From positions 42,593 to 106,592 of the forward strand of contig CABXDN010000001.1 in NCBI GenBank assembly GCA_902511005.1: a stretch of 64,000 bases of DNA, written 5' to 3'. The number at the start of each line of letters is the position of its first letter. The stretch's first letter is position 1. Origin of the DNA: an uncultured Candidatus Poseidoniales archaeon (lineage in GTDB: Archaea > Thermoplasmatota > Poseidoniia > Poseidoniales > Thalassarchaeaceae). Below the pieces are notes generated by a model. It worked only from the letters and a program-made list of their open reading frames with translations. It ran no database searches and had not been told where the DNA came from. Shown here piece after piece: positions 44,844 to 53,625 of this stretch. A program made the position numbers and the translations under genes.

Positions 44844-46763
44844 TCAATCAGCACCAAAGAACTCTCGGAGCACAGGATGCATCTCCATAGCCTGCTCCTT
44901 TTGGATCTGTTCGTAAGTCCTTAGTATGATACCTACTGCTAGTAAGAGACCGGTCCCTGTAGCATTACCTACAGTACCGAGTAAATCAGCACCAGCTGCT
45001 AGTAAACCTACGAAGGCACCAGAGAATAGGGTCACAGGAGGAATATATCTCTCGAGGATTCTTTCCAGTACAACTGGATTCTTTCTGAAGCCAGGTATTT
45101 GCATTCCGGTTCTCTCAATTTGCTTAGCTACATCCTTAGCGCCCATATTAGTTGTTTCAATCCAAAACTTTGCGAATACAGTAGAACCTGCTGTCATAAC
45201 GAAAACATATACAACAACGTGAACTAGTAATTGACCCAAGCTATGCCCATAGGCATCACCTGTCTGATTAAGTAAAGGAAGGAACCAATCCCCTACACCA
45301 TTAACCATCGAAGAATACCACGCAAATCCATCTGAAGGAGTCGTAGCACCTACTTCGTATGATCCAAACCAATGAGCCCTACTCATGGCACCATTACGTC
45401 CTAAGATAGGCACGGTTGAAAGTACTGGATGACTCCAGAATAAAAGAGTGAACATATTGATATTCGCAAGCAAAGCAGCCATTAGAATAACCGGTATGTT
45501 ACTCGCATAAACTAGACGGATAGGATATTGGCCACGATGACCTCGTACCTTGCCATGAGTCAAAGGTAATTCCAATTTACTAGATTCAGCATAAGCAACT
45601 ACCAAGAATACAATAATTGATGACAACAGTGCAGCTATAGGATTGGCGTGATTGAGCAAGATTAGTTCGAAACCATTTTCAGAAACTAATTGAGAATTAG
45701 TTGCAGTCCTTAATGTATAGAATATCATAGGAAGAGTCCCGGAGGGTGGATTCTGGAACGATAGAGGAGAACCAGCAGTTACTGGCAGTGGAGATAAAGT
45801 ACCTACGAATGTTGATTGAGCAACACCTGCAGCGATGAAAAGAGAGATACCGCTACCAATACCCCATTTACTCACAAGCTCATCGAGAAGGAATACAAGG
45901 TATGAGCCCATGAATAATTGTGCAACAATTATCGTATTGGCCCAACCTATACCGAAATCTATTATCAAAGTCTCTGAAGGATCTAAGAAACCGTATACTT
46001 GAGGTATTGATTCAATAGGTATCATAATCAGAACTAATAATTTTTGAACTCCCTGATATAATTGTTTGTCGTTAGAATCCTGTAAATCTAATTGAATTAT
46101 TTTAGCACCCGCGAAAAGCTGCATGATAATAGAACCTGTAACAATAGGTCCTATCCCTAAGTGCATAATCGAACCAGATGCTCCAGCCATAATTGCTCTG
46201 AAAGATGAAAATATATCCAGAGTTGAATCTGACAAACCATAAATCATAACATTAGTCATCATAAAATAAATAATTAACACAAGGGTTGTGGTCCATAATT
46301 TTTGATTAAAACGAACATGCCCCTCTGGTTTAGTGATGCTAGGATAAACATCAACGAATCTACTCAAACCATAGAGACGACTGCTTTCCGAACCAGAATA
46401 AAGAAGACACACTAAAGCCATTGAAACTGCAACACCGAGAAGGGCGACGCCAACTAGTAAGAAGCCTACTGCTGATGTATCAACCCACCCCCAATATGCA
46501 AGACCGATTACAGATAATAGCCATATCCCTGGTTTAAGAGAACGTCCTATATAGGGCATTGATTTGATATTCTCAGGCAGGTCAGACATAGCACACCACA
46601 TAACGTATGCAACGTATGGGAGAGATACTAGGAACATGCGTAGAGCATGCATTTGTTCTTCACCAGTGCCGCTAAATTCATCACGTAACCAATAGTAAAG
46701 CATACCCCAGTATACCCCTGCAACGAGCAATGTTGCAGCAAGATTAGGTTTTCTATCGACCAT
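44844..46763 (-). CDS. secY: SecY preprotein translocase with four-helix N-terminal extension
   Basis: Channel subunit of the Sec translocon. The core begins near residue 135 (YGLSRFVDVYPSITKPEGHV) and includes SIMHLGIGPIVTGSIIMQL, KWGIGSGISLFIAAG and the C-terminal MQIPGFRKNPVVLERILERY-YIPPVT block, all SecY hallmarks. Core length matches the normal ~480-500 residues. The first ~130 residues add about four membrane helices (LAATLLVAGVYWGMLYYWL; MFLVSLPYVAYVMWCAM; GIWLLSVIGLAYWGWV; GFLLVGVALLGVAVSMALV), so the protein has ~14 helices instead of 10. Last gene of the ribosomal operon, 22 bases after L15. The extension is unusual; its role is unknown. Confidence 0.93.
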   Translation of the reverse strand: MVDRKPNLAATLLVAGVYWGMLYYWLRDEFSGTGEEQMHALRMFLVSLPYVAYVMWCAMSDLPENIKSMPYIGRSLKPGIWLLSVIGLAYWGWVDTSAVGFLLVGVALLGVAVSMALVCLLYSGSESSRLYGLSRFVDVYPSITKPEGHVRFNQKLWTTTLVLIIYFMMTNVMIYGLSDSTLDIFSSFRAIMAGASGSIMHLGIGPIVTGSIIMQLFAGAKIIQLDLQDSNDKQLYQGVQKLLVLIMIPIESIPQVYGFLDPSETLIIDFGIGWANTIIVAQLFMGSYLVFLLDELVSKWGIGSGISLFIAAGVAQSTFVGTLSPLPVTAGSPLSFQNPPSGTLPMIFYTLRTATNSQLVSENGFELILLNHANPIAALLSSIIVFLVVAYAESSKLELPLTHGKVRGHRGQYPIRLVYASNIPVILMAALLANINMFTLLFWSHPVLSTVPILGRNGAMSRAHWFGSYEVGATTPSDGFAWYSSMVNGVGDWFLPLLNQTGDAYGHSLGQLLVHVVVYVFVMTAGSTVFAKFWIETTNMGAKDVAKQIERTGMQIPGFRKNPVVLERILERYIPPVTLFSGAFVGLLAAGADLLGTVGNATGTGLLLAVGIILRTYEQIQKEQAMEMHPVLREFFGAD

Positions 46764-46785
46764 TAGTTACACCCCAATTCTAAAC

Positions 46786-47202
46786 TTATTCTTCTTCCCA
46801 TTCTTCTTCGCTGTCGCCAAGAGTTACTGAGCCGCCTGCGGCTTCTACTTTCTTGATAGCAAGAGAACTTGCTTCATTAACTATGATATTCAAGGATTTG
46901 TTAATTTTACCTTTACCTAGTAACTTATCATAACCAAGTTCTGATAAATTAATTGATTTACCTTCTGCCATTTCTTCAACTTCTTGAAGATTGATAGAGA
47001 CATTAACTACCCTCAAACTAGGGTCTCGATTAAATCCATGCATACCCCAATGGCCAGGCATGTATTTTATTCGAGTCATGACACGATGTTTGTTTATTCC
47101 AGCATTACCACGGCCACCGCGCTTACCTGCGCCACGACCTGCTTTTTTTCCTCTACCATGATAGCGAGAGCGACCACGGAATTTATTTGTACGGGATACC
47201 AT
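46786..47202 (-). CDS. rpl15: Ribosomal protein L15 (uL15)
   Basis: 138 residues with the Arg/Gly-rich N-terminal tail (RGRSRYHGRGKKAGRGAGKR) that threads into 23S rRNA, the archaeal segment YMPGHWGMHGF, a globular domain with INLSELGYDKLLGKGKI, and an acidic C-terminus (GDSEEEWEEE). It follows L30 and precedes SecY as in other archaeal spc operons. A short intergenic gap of 11 bases separates it from L30. Confidence 0.95.
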   Translation of the reverse strand: MVSRTNKFRGRSRYHGRGKKAGRGAGKRGGRGNAGINKHRVMTRIKYMPGHWGMHGFNRDPSLRVVNVSINLQEVEEMAEGKSINLSELGYDKLLGKGKINKSLNIIVNEASSLAIKKVEAAGGSVTLGDSEEEWEEE

Positions 47203-47213
47203 ATTTATTCACC

Positions 47214-47684
47214 TCAGAGCATTCTTCCTGCGAGATCAGATATAGCCTCGCCACGGAATCCTAGAGCACCACCAACTGTGTAAGCTCTCTTGATTCCTCC
47301 CCATCCTTTACTTCCACGTGGAGGGTGTAGTCTAAAAATTGGTTTTAATCCATCAACATCTTTCATAGTTGCATCACCAGCTGCCATTGCTTTAGCAAAT
47401 GCCGCTACAGTTTTGTAATTGCTTGCTGCTTTGATAGTAGCATCGTCTACAGGTTTGTCTCCAACCATTCGACCCCTTTCTTTGAGAAGAGTTTCAATAG
47501 TCTCAGCATCAACTTCCCCCCATGTCACATAATCTTTGGACTTCTGTAGCATACCTGAGTAAGTCACAGTATCTGGAATTAATGTTGCATGATTAACACG
47601 TGTTAAATTAAGCATAAGCATTGTATCTCTAATTTTTTTTGTGACTCCACGGTCACTTCTTGCTCTAATTACCAAAAATGTCAT
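47214..47684 (-). CDS. rpl30: Ribosomal protein L30 (uL30), archaeal long form
   Basis: 156 residues. Archaeal/eukaryotic uL30 with N-terminal FLVIRARSDRGVTKKIRDTM and LTRVNHATLIPDTVTYSGML, plus a C-terminal extension ending in PRGSKGWGGIKRAYTVGG absent from bacterial L30. ATG overlaps the S5 stop (ATGA). Confidence 0.95.
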   Translation of the reverse strand: MTFLVIRARSDRGVTKKIRDTMLMLNLTRVNHATLIPDTVTYSGMLQKSKDYVTWGEVDAETIETLLKERGRMVGDKPVDDATIKAASNYKTVAAFAKAMAAGDATMKDVDGLKPIFRLHPPRGSKGWGGIKRAYTVGGALGFRGEAISDLAGRML

Positions 47685-48445
47685 TGCATCTTCCTCCCTT
47701 TCGTGATATTGAGTCTTTGACGATCACCGTCTGTAATTTTAGTCTTATTCAATTCTACAAGAGCATTGAAAGTTGCACGAGCGAAATTAATTGTGGTACG
47801 AGTTTGACCTGCTGAACGAGCCCAAACATCAGTTACACCTGCAAGATTTAGTACACGACGGCCATAGTCGCCAATAACTAATCCCTTACCTGCAGGAGCA
47901 GGCATTAATGTGATTCTAGTTGAACCAGAACGACCGGTGACCTTGAATGGAACTGAATTCCCTGGGCCCTCTGAAGATTCCCATGAACCATTTCCTCTCA
48001 TTACTGGAATTAAATTTAGTTTAGCCTTATCAATTGCCTTACGAATGGTTCCAGAAACTTCTTTTCCTTTACAAACAGCAAGGCCAACATAACCATCACT
48101 ATTACCAACAACGCACAGGACATTAAATCGAACACGACGGCCTGAGTCGGTCATTCTTTGAATCATATTTACACCTAATACATCATCAGTTAAATCAGGA
48201 AGTAATGCATCAACAATTTCTACTTCTCTAATCGGCAAGCCGGTATCAATTGCTTGCTCATAAGTTGTTATCTCTCCATTCATAACCATACGGCCAAGAC
48301 GTGTCCTAGGGACCCAAGAACGAAGGCCTGCTAGAGGATCAGGCCCTCTACGGCCACGAGTATCAGTACTTGGTTCGACTGGGGCTAAGGCTGCTGCTAA
48401 GCCAGGAGCTAATTGGACTACTTCGGTATTCTCTTCATCACTCAT
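47681..48445 (-). CDS. rps5: Ribosomal protein S5 (uS5)
   Basis: 254 residues. Double-stranded RNA-binding-like N-terminal domain (DALLPDLTDDVLGVNMIQR, TDSGRRVRFNVLCVVGN) and the C-terminal domain (TLMPAPAGKGLVIGDYGRR and VTDVWARSAGQTRTTINFAR). A disordered 30-residue N-terminal part precedes it. I choose ATG 48445 because GAGGAGG lies seven bases upstream; TTG 48451 is the only longer alternative. Follows L18 with an overlap of the two reading frames. Confidence 0.95.
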   Translation of the reverse strand: MSDEENTEVVQLAPGLAAALAPVEPSTDTRGRRGPDPLAGLRSWVPRTRLGRMVMNGEITTYEQAIDTGLPIREVEIVDALLPDLTDDVLGVNMIQRMTDSGRRVRFNVLCVVGNSDGYVGLAVCKGKEVSGTIRKAIDKAKLNLIPVMRGNGSWESSEGPGNSVPFKVTGRSGSTRITLMPAPAGKGLVIGDYGRRVLNLAGVTDVWARSAGQTRTTINFARATFNALVELNKTKITDGDRQRLNITKGRKMQ

Positions 48446-48447
48446 AT

Positions 48448-48957
48448 TCAAGCCTCCTCAATCGCTTTCAACGATTTTTTGACTTTGTCACTCATTGAGG
48501 CATCAATGTGTGCCCCGTGAATTCTATCATCATCTGGAAGAACTTGATCACCGTGAGGGATTTCTAATCCTGCATCGACCATGCCTCTAAGAGCAGCGAA
48601 TACTCGACTACCAGTTGTTGATGCAGACAGCCCTATGTCTAGGACTGCGCTCTCATAACCTGCAGACATTGCATTCTTTGCAAGTGCGTATCCAATAAGA
48701 TAACTAGCAGGTACTGATTTCCTAGAAGCATCATTGGGCCAAGAATATTTATCAACTAAATTTTTACCACTAACGGATGCCAAGACGAAATCTCCTTCAG
48801 GATTAAACTCTACTAATTGGCAAATTGTTTGAGTGTTTGATACTCTAACTACTGCTCTTGGTTTATCTCCTCTTAGAAGTTTCATTCTTCGACGGTAGTC
48901 GGTTTCTCCGACTCTTCGTCTCTTGAATCTTAATCTTTGGTTTTTACCATGTGCCAT
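48448..48957 (-). CDS. rpl18: Ribosomal protein L18 (uL18)
   Basis: 169 residues. N-terminal basic KNQRLRFKRRRVGETDYRRR and the 5S rRNA-binding core with AVVRVSNTQTICQLVEFNPE and VLDIGLSASTTGSRVFAALR, ending with LEIPHGDQVLPDDDRIHG. Somewhat shorter than some archaeal L18 proteins because of a short C-terminal tail. Start ATG 48957 overlaps the L19e stop by one base. Confidence 0.94.
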   Translation of the reverse strand: MAHGKNQRLRFKRRRVGETDYRRRMKLLRGDKPRAVVRVSNTQTICQLVEFNPEGDFVLASVSGKNLVDKYSWPNDASRKSVPASYLIGYALAKNAMSAGYESAVLDIGLSASTTGSRVFAALRGMVDAGLEIPHGDQVLPDDDRIHGAHIDASMSDKVKKSLKAIEEA

Positions 48958-49433
48958 TATTCATCGCCTCCGAATTTAATACCGTCCAAACCCATGTTGG
49001 TTCGCATATGAGAAACAGAACGGTAAGAACCACCCTTTGCTTTTCGATAGTAATACCGATATTCACTAGGCGTTAAAGTTTCATCGCCTCTAAGATCTTT
49101 GAGAACTCTACGTTGAGCACGGATAAGGCGCATCCATCGGTTTTTCTTTGGGTCTCTTGAATTTCTTGTACCCTTTCTTGAACCAGGTCCTTTACGACGA
49201 CCCTTTGCTTTTTGTTCTGCGGCTTTTCTCGCTCTACCTTTACTTATTCCCTTAATCGGTCTAGCTTTGATTAAGCCATCTTCAATTAATTGACGGATGT
49301 CGTCCTTCTGAACAGCAGTACTTACTTCATCAAGATAGTCGGGATTTATCCATACTCTATGAATACCTACTGTACGACCTTCTTTCTTAGAAAGAATCTG
49401 AGCAGCCATTCTTTTCTGATTAGAAATAATCAT
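48957..49433 (-). CDS. rpl19e: Ribosomal protein L19e (eL19)
   Basis: 158 residues. N-terminal domain with IISNQKRMAAQILSKKEGR and VWINPDYLDEVSTAVQKDD, then a highly basic linker (KARKAAEQKAKGRRKGPGSR) and long C-terminal helices (WMRLIRAQRRVLKDLRGDE). Archaeal/eukaryotic-specific protein. Overlaps the L32e stop by four bases. Confidence 0.95.
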   Translation of the reverse strand: MIISNQKRMAAQILSKKEGRTVGIHRVWINPDYLDEVSTAVQKDDIRQLIEDGLIKARPIKGISKGRARKAAEQKAKGRRKGPGSRKGTRNSRDPKKNRWMRLIRAQRRVLKDLRGDETLTPSEYRYYYRKAKGGSYRSVSHMRTNMGLDGIKFGGDE

Positions 49434-50107
49434 CTTAAATCACCTTTTCTATCAATTTTACGGCGATTTAAAACTCGAAGACCTAAATCATCTGCTCGGT
49501 CGTGTATATTCGCTCTCTTCCTGTTACCTACTCCAGCACCTATGCGTATTGCCTGGCGTTCTGGATTAAGTCCATCGAGATCGCTTGGCTGATAGACCAA
49601 GATATCCTCAAAACCAGACGGATGTAAACCGCGAACTGCTGCGATTTTTCCATATCCAACTCTAACCATTGGAGTACGGTATTTCATGTTGAGTCTCTGC
49701 TTAGATTGCATACCCTTAGGTTTTCTCCAACCAGTTCTAGCAAGACGATAATATCTATACCATTCTTGACGGCGGAATTTTGGTTGTTTCTTCATCTGAG
49801 CAGCACGTATTGAGAGGTTTGCTTTTGTTTCGTCATCCAATACAGGCTTTTGACGAGCAGTGTGAATTTGATCCCATTCTTCATCAAAGAATTCTTCGTC
49901 GTCATCATCATCAAAGATATCATCATCATCTTCATGTATCTCTACATCTTCGACTTCTTCCACTACTTCTTCCACTACTTCTTCTGACGAATCATCTGAT
50001 TCAACCAATCTTGCAATAAGTTCACTTTTCTTACCAGAAACAGGTAAACTAGCTTCTCTTAGTAGTTCTTTTAGTTCTGCAACAGTCATGTTTTCATATT
50101 CTTCCAT
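49430..50107 (-). CDS. rpl32e: Ribosomal protein L32e with N-terminal SAP-like domain
   Basis: 225 residues. The C-terminal ~125 residues are eL32 (FRRQEWYRYYRLARTGWRKP, MVRVGYGKIAAVRGLHPSGF). In front is a ~35-residue SAP-like helix-extended-helix (MTVAELKELLREASLPVSGK followed by KSELIARLVE) and then a very acidic linker (EDVEIHEDDDDIFDDDDDEE). SAP domains usually bind DNA/RNA. Other archaea also carry N-terminal additions on L32e, so the presence is not unique, but the SAP match here is clear. ATG 50107 follows L6 by 13 bases. Confidence 0.92.
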   Translation of the reverse strand: MEEYENMTVAELKELLREASLPVSGKKSELIARLVESDDSSEEVVEEVVEEVEDVEIHEDDDDIFDDDDDEEFFDEEWDQIHTARQKPVLDDETKANLSIRAAQMKKQPKFRRQEWYRYYRLARTGWRKPKGMQSKQRLNMKYRTPMVRVGYGKIAAVRGLHPSGFEDILVYQPSDLDGLNPERQAIRIGAGVGNRKRANIHDRADDLGLRVLNRRKIDRKGDLR

Positions 50108-50120
50108 ACTATTACCTCCT

Positions 50121-50672
50121 TTATACTCCCTTAGAGACTATGTATATTCCATCTTGGAACACACGCCTATCCCTTTTTTTAACGACACAGCATCTCTCGA
50201 TGTTTGCTGCTGTTTGCCCGACTTTTTCACGATCAGAACCTTTGACTATAATATCAGTTTTATTTTCAACACGAACTTCTACATCAGAAGGAGACCAGGG
50301 TAGTTTTGCTACACGAGGAACCTTTTCTCCGAAAAGATTGTTCACTGTTAGTTTGTTACCTTGAACCTTGATAGTCATAGGAAAGTGAGAATAAACTGCT
50401 TGGAGACGATATTCAAAACCAGTATCGACTCCTTTGACCATATTCGTTAGATGAGCATTCCAGGTACCAGCTAACGCTCTCTCTGAACGTCGAGGTAAAT
50501 CACAGAATACTTCTACGCTATCCTCTGCAGTAGAGATATCTAACCGGGGATGACGGAATTCTCTCGATACTGAGTTACCGTCTTTCGATATTGTCACATT
50601 ATTTCCTTCAAGAGATGCATTAACTCCATCGGGCAATGAGATTCGGTGTACTATTTTATCTAATTTTACCAT
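50121..50672 (-). CDS. rpl6: Ribosomal protein L6 (uL6)
   Basis: 183 residues with two related domains. N-terminal VHRISLPDGVNASLEGNNVT, middle GTWNAHLTNMVKGVDTGFEY, and C-terminal LKVRVENKTDIIVKGSDREK-like VEVRVENKTDIIVKGSDR followed by VGQTAANIERC and GIYIVSKGV. Normal archaeal length. Located between S8 and L32e. Confidence 0.95.
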   Translation of the reverse strand: MVKLDKIVHRISLPDGVNASLEGNNVTISKDGNSVSREFRHPRLDISTAEDSVEVFCDLPRRSERALAGTWNAHLTNMVKGVDTGFEYRLQAVYSHFPMTIKVQGNKLTVNNLFGEKVPRVAKLPWSPSDVEVRVENKTDIIVKGSDREKVGQTAANIERCCVVKKRDRRVFQDGIYIVSKGV

Positions 50673-50684
50673 ATCTATCCCTCC

Positions 50685-51074
50685 TTAGAAAATATATGCA
50701 AGCAAACGCCCGCCTATTCTCTCCTTCTTTGCTTCATGGTGATTCATTACACCTTGATTTGTAGACATAATCAAAAGTCCGAAATCTTGAGCAGGGAGAT
50801 ATCTAGATTCCCACTTCTCATATTCAGATCTTTGTACAGAAAATCTTGGTTTGATTGTTCCACATCGATTAATAGCACCTACTAATTCGATTCTATATCC
50901 TCCTCCACGGCCGTCATCTAGTGATTCATATTCACCAACATATCCAGATTTCTGCATAATTGATAACATGCTTCCTAGCAGCTTACTCGCCGGGCGTACG
51001 GTCACTTCGTAGTGACCTGCGTTCTCCGCATTGAAAATACGGGTAAATGCGTCATTTAATGGGTCAAATTGCAT
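50685..51074 (-). CDS. rps8: Ribosomal protein S8 (uS8)
   Basis: 129 residues. Binds the central domain of 16S rRNA. Motifs: DPLNDAFTRIFNAENAGHYE, MLSIMQKSGYVGEYESLDDG and FGLLIMSTNQGVMNHHEAKK, followed by RIGGRLLAYIF. Standard archaeal length and context between S14 and L6. Confidence 0.95.
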   Translation of the reverse strand: MQFDPLNDAFTRIFNAENAGHYEVTVRPASKLLGSMLSIMQKSGYVGEYESLDDGRGGGYRIELVGAINRCGTIKPRFSVQRSEYEKWESRYLPAQDFGLLIMSTNQGVMNHHEAKKERIGGRLLAYIF

Positions 51075-51086
51075 CTTCTTCTCACC

Positions 51087-51239
51087 TCAACTATTCTTTT
51101 TAAATCCTATACTCGGAGCCACATCGCGGAAGCATTGGCGGCAAAGCCTAAGCCCATGACGACGAATCATTCCTCGACTACGTCCACAACGTCTGCAGCC
51201 GTTTGTTCTACCGATTTCTTCTCCATGATCTCTTGCCAC
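51087..51239 (-). CDS. rps14: Ribosomal protein S14, zinc-binding type (uS14)
   Basis: 50 residues with four zinc-ligand cysteines (CRRCGRSRG and CRQCFRD) and C-terminal [12 protein letters not shown]. The start is a GTG at 51239 preceded by GGAGG; longer in-frame starts at 51284 lie within L5 and add unrelated residues. This is the archaeal zinc form. It lies between L5 and S8. Confidence 0.9.
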   Translation of the reverse strand: MARDHGEEIGRTNGCRRCGRSRGMIRRHGLRLCRQCFRDVAPSIGFKKNS

Positions 51240-51241
51240 GC

Positions 51242-51763
51242 TTATTCCTCCACTATTGTAATTCCGAATTGCTCTGCAAACCACTGTTTACAATCATCAC
51301 GTACTACACGATGATTCCTAGCAACCTTAGTACTTCGACGACGACGACGAGATACACGGTGACCCGGGCGCTCGAGAACAATATTTACATCCATACCAAA
51401 TATCCCAATATCAGGATCATATTTTTGATCAGGGAAATCTGTATAGTCAGATATACCAAATGAAAGGTTTCCTGATTGATCGAAATTATATGCAGGTAAA
51501 GTATTCTGACGTATCCAGAATGCATCTTTCAGGAATGATGCTATTTTTTCTTGGTTACGTATAGTAACTTTACAACCTATTGGGCCGCCAATACGTGTCC
51601 CAAGATCTCGATTAGTACTAGTAGAAAGAGTTCTTACTGGCTTTAAGTCAGTAAGTAATTCAAGAACTTGTTCTGCGAGTTGAAGTCTTCGGCCTCCTTC
51701 ACCTACACCGATATTAATCGTAACTTTGGTGATTCTAGGATCTAACATTGCATTAGCACTCAT
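51242..51763 (-). CDS. rpl5: Ribosomal protein L5 (uL5)
   Basis: 173 residues. RNP-like fold with [38 protein letters not shown] and [20 protein letters not shown]. Contacts 5S rRNA and P-site tRNA. C-terminal end is [17 protein letters not shown] overlaps the S4e stop by four bases. Confidence 0.95.
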   Translation of the reverse strand: MSANAMLDPRITKVTINIGVGEGGRRLQLAEQVLELLTDLKPVRTLSTSTNRDLGTRIGGPIGCKVTIRNQEKIASFLKDAFWIRQNTLPAYNFDQSGNLSFGISDYTDFPDQKYDPDIGIFGMDVNIVLERPGHRVSRRRRRSTKVARNHRVVRDDCKQWFAEQFGITIVEE

Positions 51764-52458
51764 TCAACCACCTCTAATGGTATATCTTTAGAACTTCCAA
51801 GAATAAATACATAATCTGAGATAGTACCAAAATCATCGAAAGATACTTCATTTGCCTTAGATGAACGCTTAATTTCATGTGACCTAACGGTTGCAGTCTC
51901 GCCTATGTGAGAACCACCAGTCAAGTACGATAAAGCACCCTCTTCAAATTTATGATGTGATGTGATTTCTTGCTCGGGAAGAGATAATACTACAGTGTCT
52001 CCAGATTTATATTCAGGATTAGAATCAAAAACAAGATTTCGTCCATCGTGAAGGTGAAGTTGGGTTTTACCTCCCGATATAGTAGTTTTACCCATAACTC
52101 TGCACAATTTAGATGAAGCCTGTTTCGAACTAATTGGTCTATATCGTAATTTACCATTTGTATCTAGTACACAGCGGAAGTTATTCTCACCAACAGTTAG
52201 AACATCCATTAATCCTACACCACGGCCTATTGCAGTCTCTATTCTTCCATCTACCATGATTTTTCTTGATTGTAATATTTTCTTTGCTTCACGACGGTTG
52301 TGAGCAACACCAAGAATATCACGAAGAATCATACCCATTGGCATACATTTCTCGATACTATGTCCACAAGGATCTGGTTTTTGTACCCAAACTGTGGTTT
52401 TTCTTGGCAAAGGCCAACTTCTTGGCATCATTAGGCGTTTAATGTGACTACTACTCAT
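51760..52458 (-). CDS. rps4e: Ribosomal protein S4e (eS4)
   Basis: 232 residues. Archaeal/eukaryotic protein: HIKRLMMPRSWPLPRKTTVW, an S4-like RNA-binding motif (REAKKILQSRKIMVDGR), a KOW-like segment and C-terminal SHIGETATVRSHEIKR. ATG 52458 overlaps the L24 stop by four bases. Confidence 0.94.
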   Translation of the reverse strand: MSSSHIKRLMMPRSWPLPRKTTVWVQKPDPCGHSIEKCMPMGMILRDILGVAHNRREAKKILQSRKIMVDGRIETAIGRGVGLMDVLTVGENNFRCVLDTNGKLRYRPISSKQASSKLCRVMGKTTISGGKTQLHLHDGRNLVFDSNPEYKSGDTVVLSLPEQEITSHHKFEEGALSYLTGGSHIGETATVRSHEIKRSSKANEVSFDDFGTISDYVFILGSSKDIPLEVVE

Positions 52459-52886
52459 TCTTCTACACCTCCTCTTTCAATCAATTGCTTGATTCTTACT
52501 GGGTCACCCTCGTACAGAGCTGTAACAACTAAATTAGATGGGTGAATAGGTAATGCTTCTTCTTTACCATCGGCAGTAGAGATAGTTAAACCATCTACGA
52601 AAATTCTACCTCTGGATGTATCAACACGAGTTACTTTCGACTTTAATCCAGCCCTCCCTCTTGATTGACCCAGGCGCTTACCTTTAGAATCAGATTTGGT
52701 ACTGTTGGGATTACCGTAATCTCCACGCAGTATTTCTACTTCGTCACCAACACGAACAGTTACTGTTCGAACATTCTGAAGATTAGGGTCGTCAGTAATC
52801 AAACGTGCACGCATACGCTTACGCTTTACGTGAATTGGAGCCTTATTTTGGGAAAGGCGGTTTTTTCCAGGATTTTTTGTTGCCAT
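52455..52886 (-). CDS. rpl24: Ribosomal protein L24 (uL24)
   Basis: 143 residues. MATKNPGKNRLSQNKAPIHV, then RARLITDDPNLQNVRTVTVR, KOW motif VRVGDEVEILRGDYG, and GLKSKVTRVDTSRGRIFVDG. ATG 52886 is preceded by GAGGTGAAATTA. A longer in-frame start at 53000 overlaps L14 and gives an unrelated N-terminus. Two glycine-rich insertions near residue 75 (GNPNSTKSDSKGKRLGQSRG) are basic. Confidence 0.93.
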   Translation of the reverse strand: MATKNPGKNRLSQNKAPIHVKRKRMRARLITDDPNLQNVRTVTVRVGDEVEILRGDYGNPNSTKSDSKGKRLGQSRGRAGLKSKVTRVDTSRGRIFVDGLTISTADGKEEALPIHPSNLVVTALYEGDPVRIKQLIERGGVEE

Positions 52887-52896
52887 TAATTTCACC

Positions 52897-53295
52897 TCAT
52901 ACAATTTGTTTCGCAGTAGCTGCGATTCTAGGCCAGCGTTCTGCTGCCTCTCTACTAACTGGTCCCTTAATATCGGAACCCTGAACATCACCTTTTTCAT
53001 TTGTCAAAACACAAGCATTATCTTCGAATCTTGCCCATGTCCCATCGACTCTACGGAATGGCCTTGATTGACGGATAATTACTGCTGTGAATATTTGCCT
53101 TCTAGTTTCAGGAGTACCTCTACGAACAGTTACGCGGATCATATCACCCACACCAGCCGCAGGATAACGTCCGGCAACTCCTCCTTTCTTTAGAACGTTG
53201 ATTAGTTGTACTACTTTAGCACCGGTATTATCAGCGCAATCCATTTTTGCCTGTGTGGGCAAAGCTTTAGTTACGCGGCTTGAAATCCCCCTCAT
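52897..53295 (-). CDS. rpl14: Ribosomal protein L14 (uL14)
   Basis: 132 residues. MRGISSRVTKALPTQAKMDC, DNTGAKVVQLINVLKKGG, VRRGTPETRRQIFTAVIIRQ and FEDNACVLTNEKGDVQGSDI. Typical archaeal N-terminal addition relative to bacteria. ATG overlaps the S17 stop as ATGA. Confidence 0.95.
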   Translation of the reverse strand: MRGISSRVTKALPTQAKMDCADNTGAKVVQLINVLKKGGVAGRYPAAGVGDMIRVTVRRGTPETRRQIFTAVIIRQSRPFRRVDGTWARFEDNACVLTNEKGDVQGSDIKGPVSREAAERWPRIAATAKQIV

Positions 53296-53624
53296 TGTTG
53301 ATCACCTTTCTCTATAACACAGAATTTAACCGTCTTTGAAAGTGGTCTACATTCCATAATTCGAACTGAATCACCAGGGTTTACTTCACCAATGCAAGAA
53401 GGAAGATGAGCAGGGTATCTTCTTGTACGCTTCTCATATCTTTCATATTTCTTCATGTATCGAGTCATTTCTCTCTCGACAACAATGGAACCTGACATGT
53501 TACTAGAGTATACTTTCCCTTCGATAATTTGCCCACGTACTCTAAGGCTCCCATTAAATGGGCAGTTTTCATCGCCATCCCATTCACCTTCCGGTGTTTT
53601 TACATCTACTCCGATATCACGCAT
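53292..53624 (-). CDS. rps17: Ribosomal protein S17 (uS17)
   Basis: 110 residues from ATG 53624, which has AGGAGG seven bases upstream; an in-frame ATG at 53690 lies within the Rpp29 gene. Seen: CPFNGSLRVRGQIIEGKV, MSGSIVVEREMTRYMKKYER and RYPAHLPSCIGEVNPGDSVR. OB-fold RNA binder of the small subunit. Archaeal/eukaryotic S11-like segments are visible. Confidence 0.94.
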   Translation of the reverse strand: MRDIGVDVKTPEGEWDGDENCPFNGSLRVRGQIIEGKVYSSNMSGSIVVEREMTRYMKKYERYEKRTRRYPAHLPSCIGEVNPGDSVRIMECRPLSKTVKFCVIEKGDQQ

Positions 53625-53625
53625 T

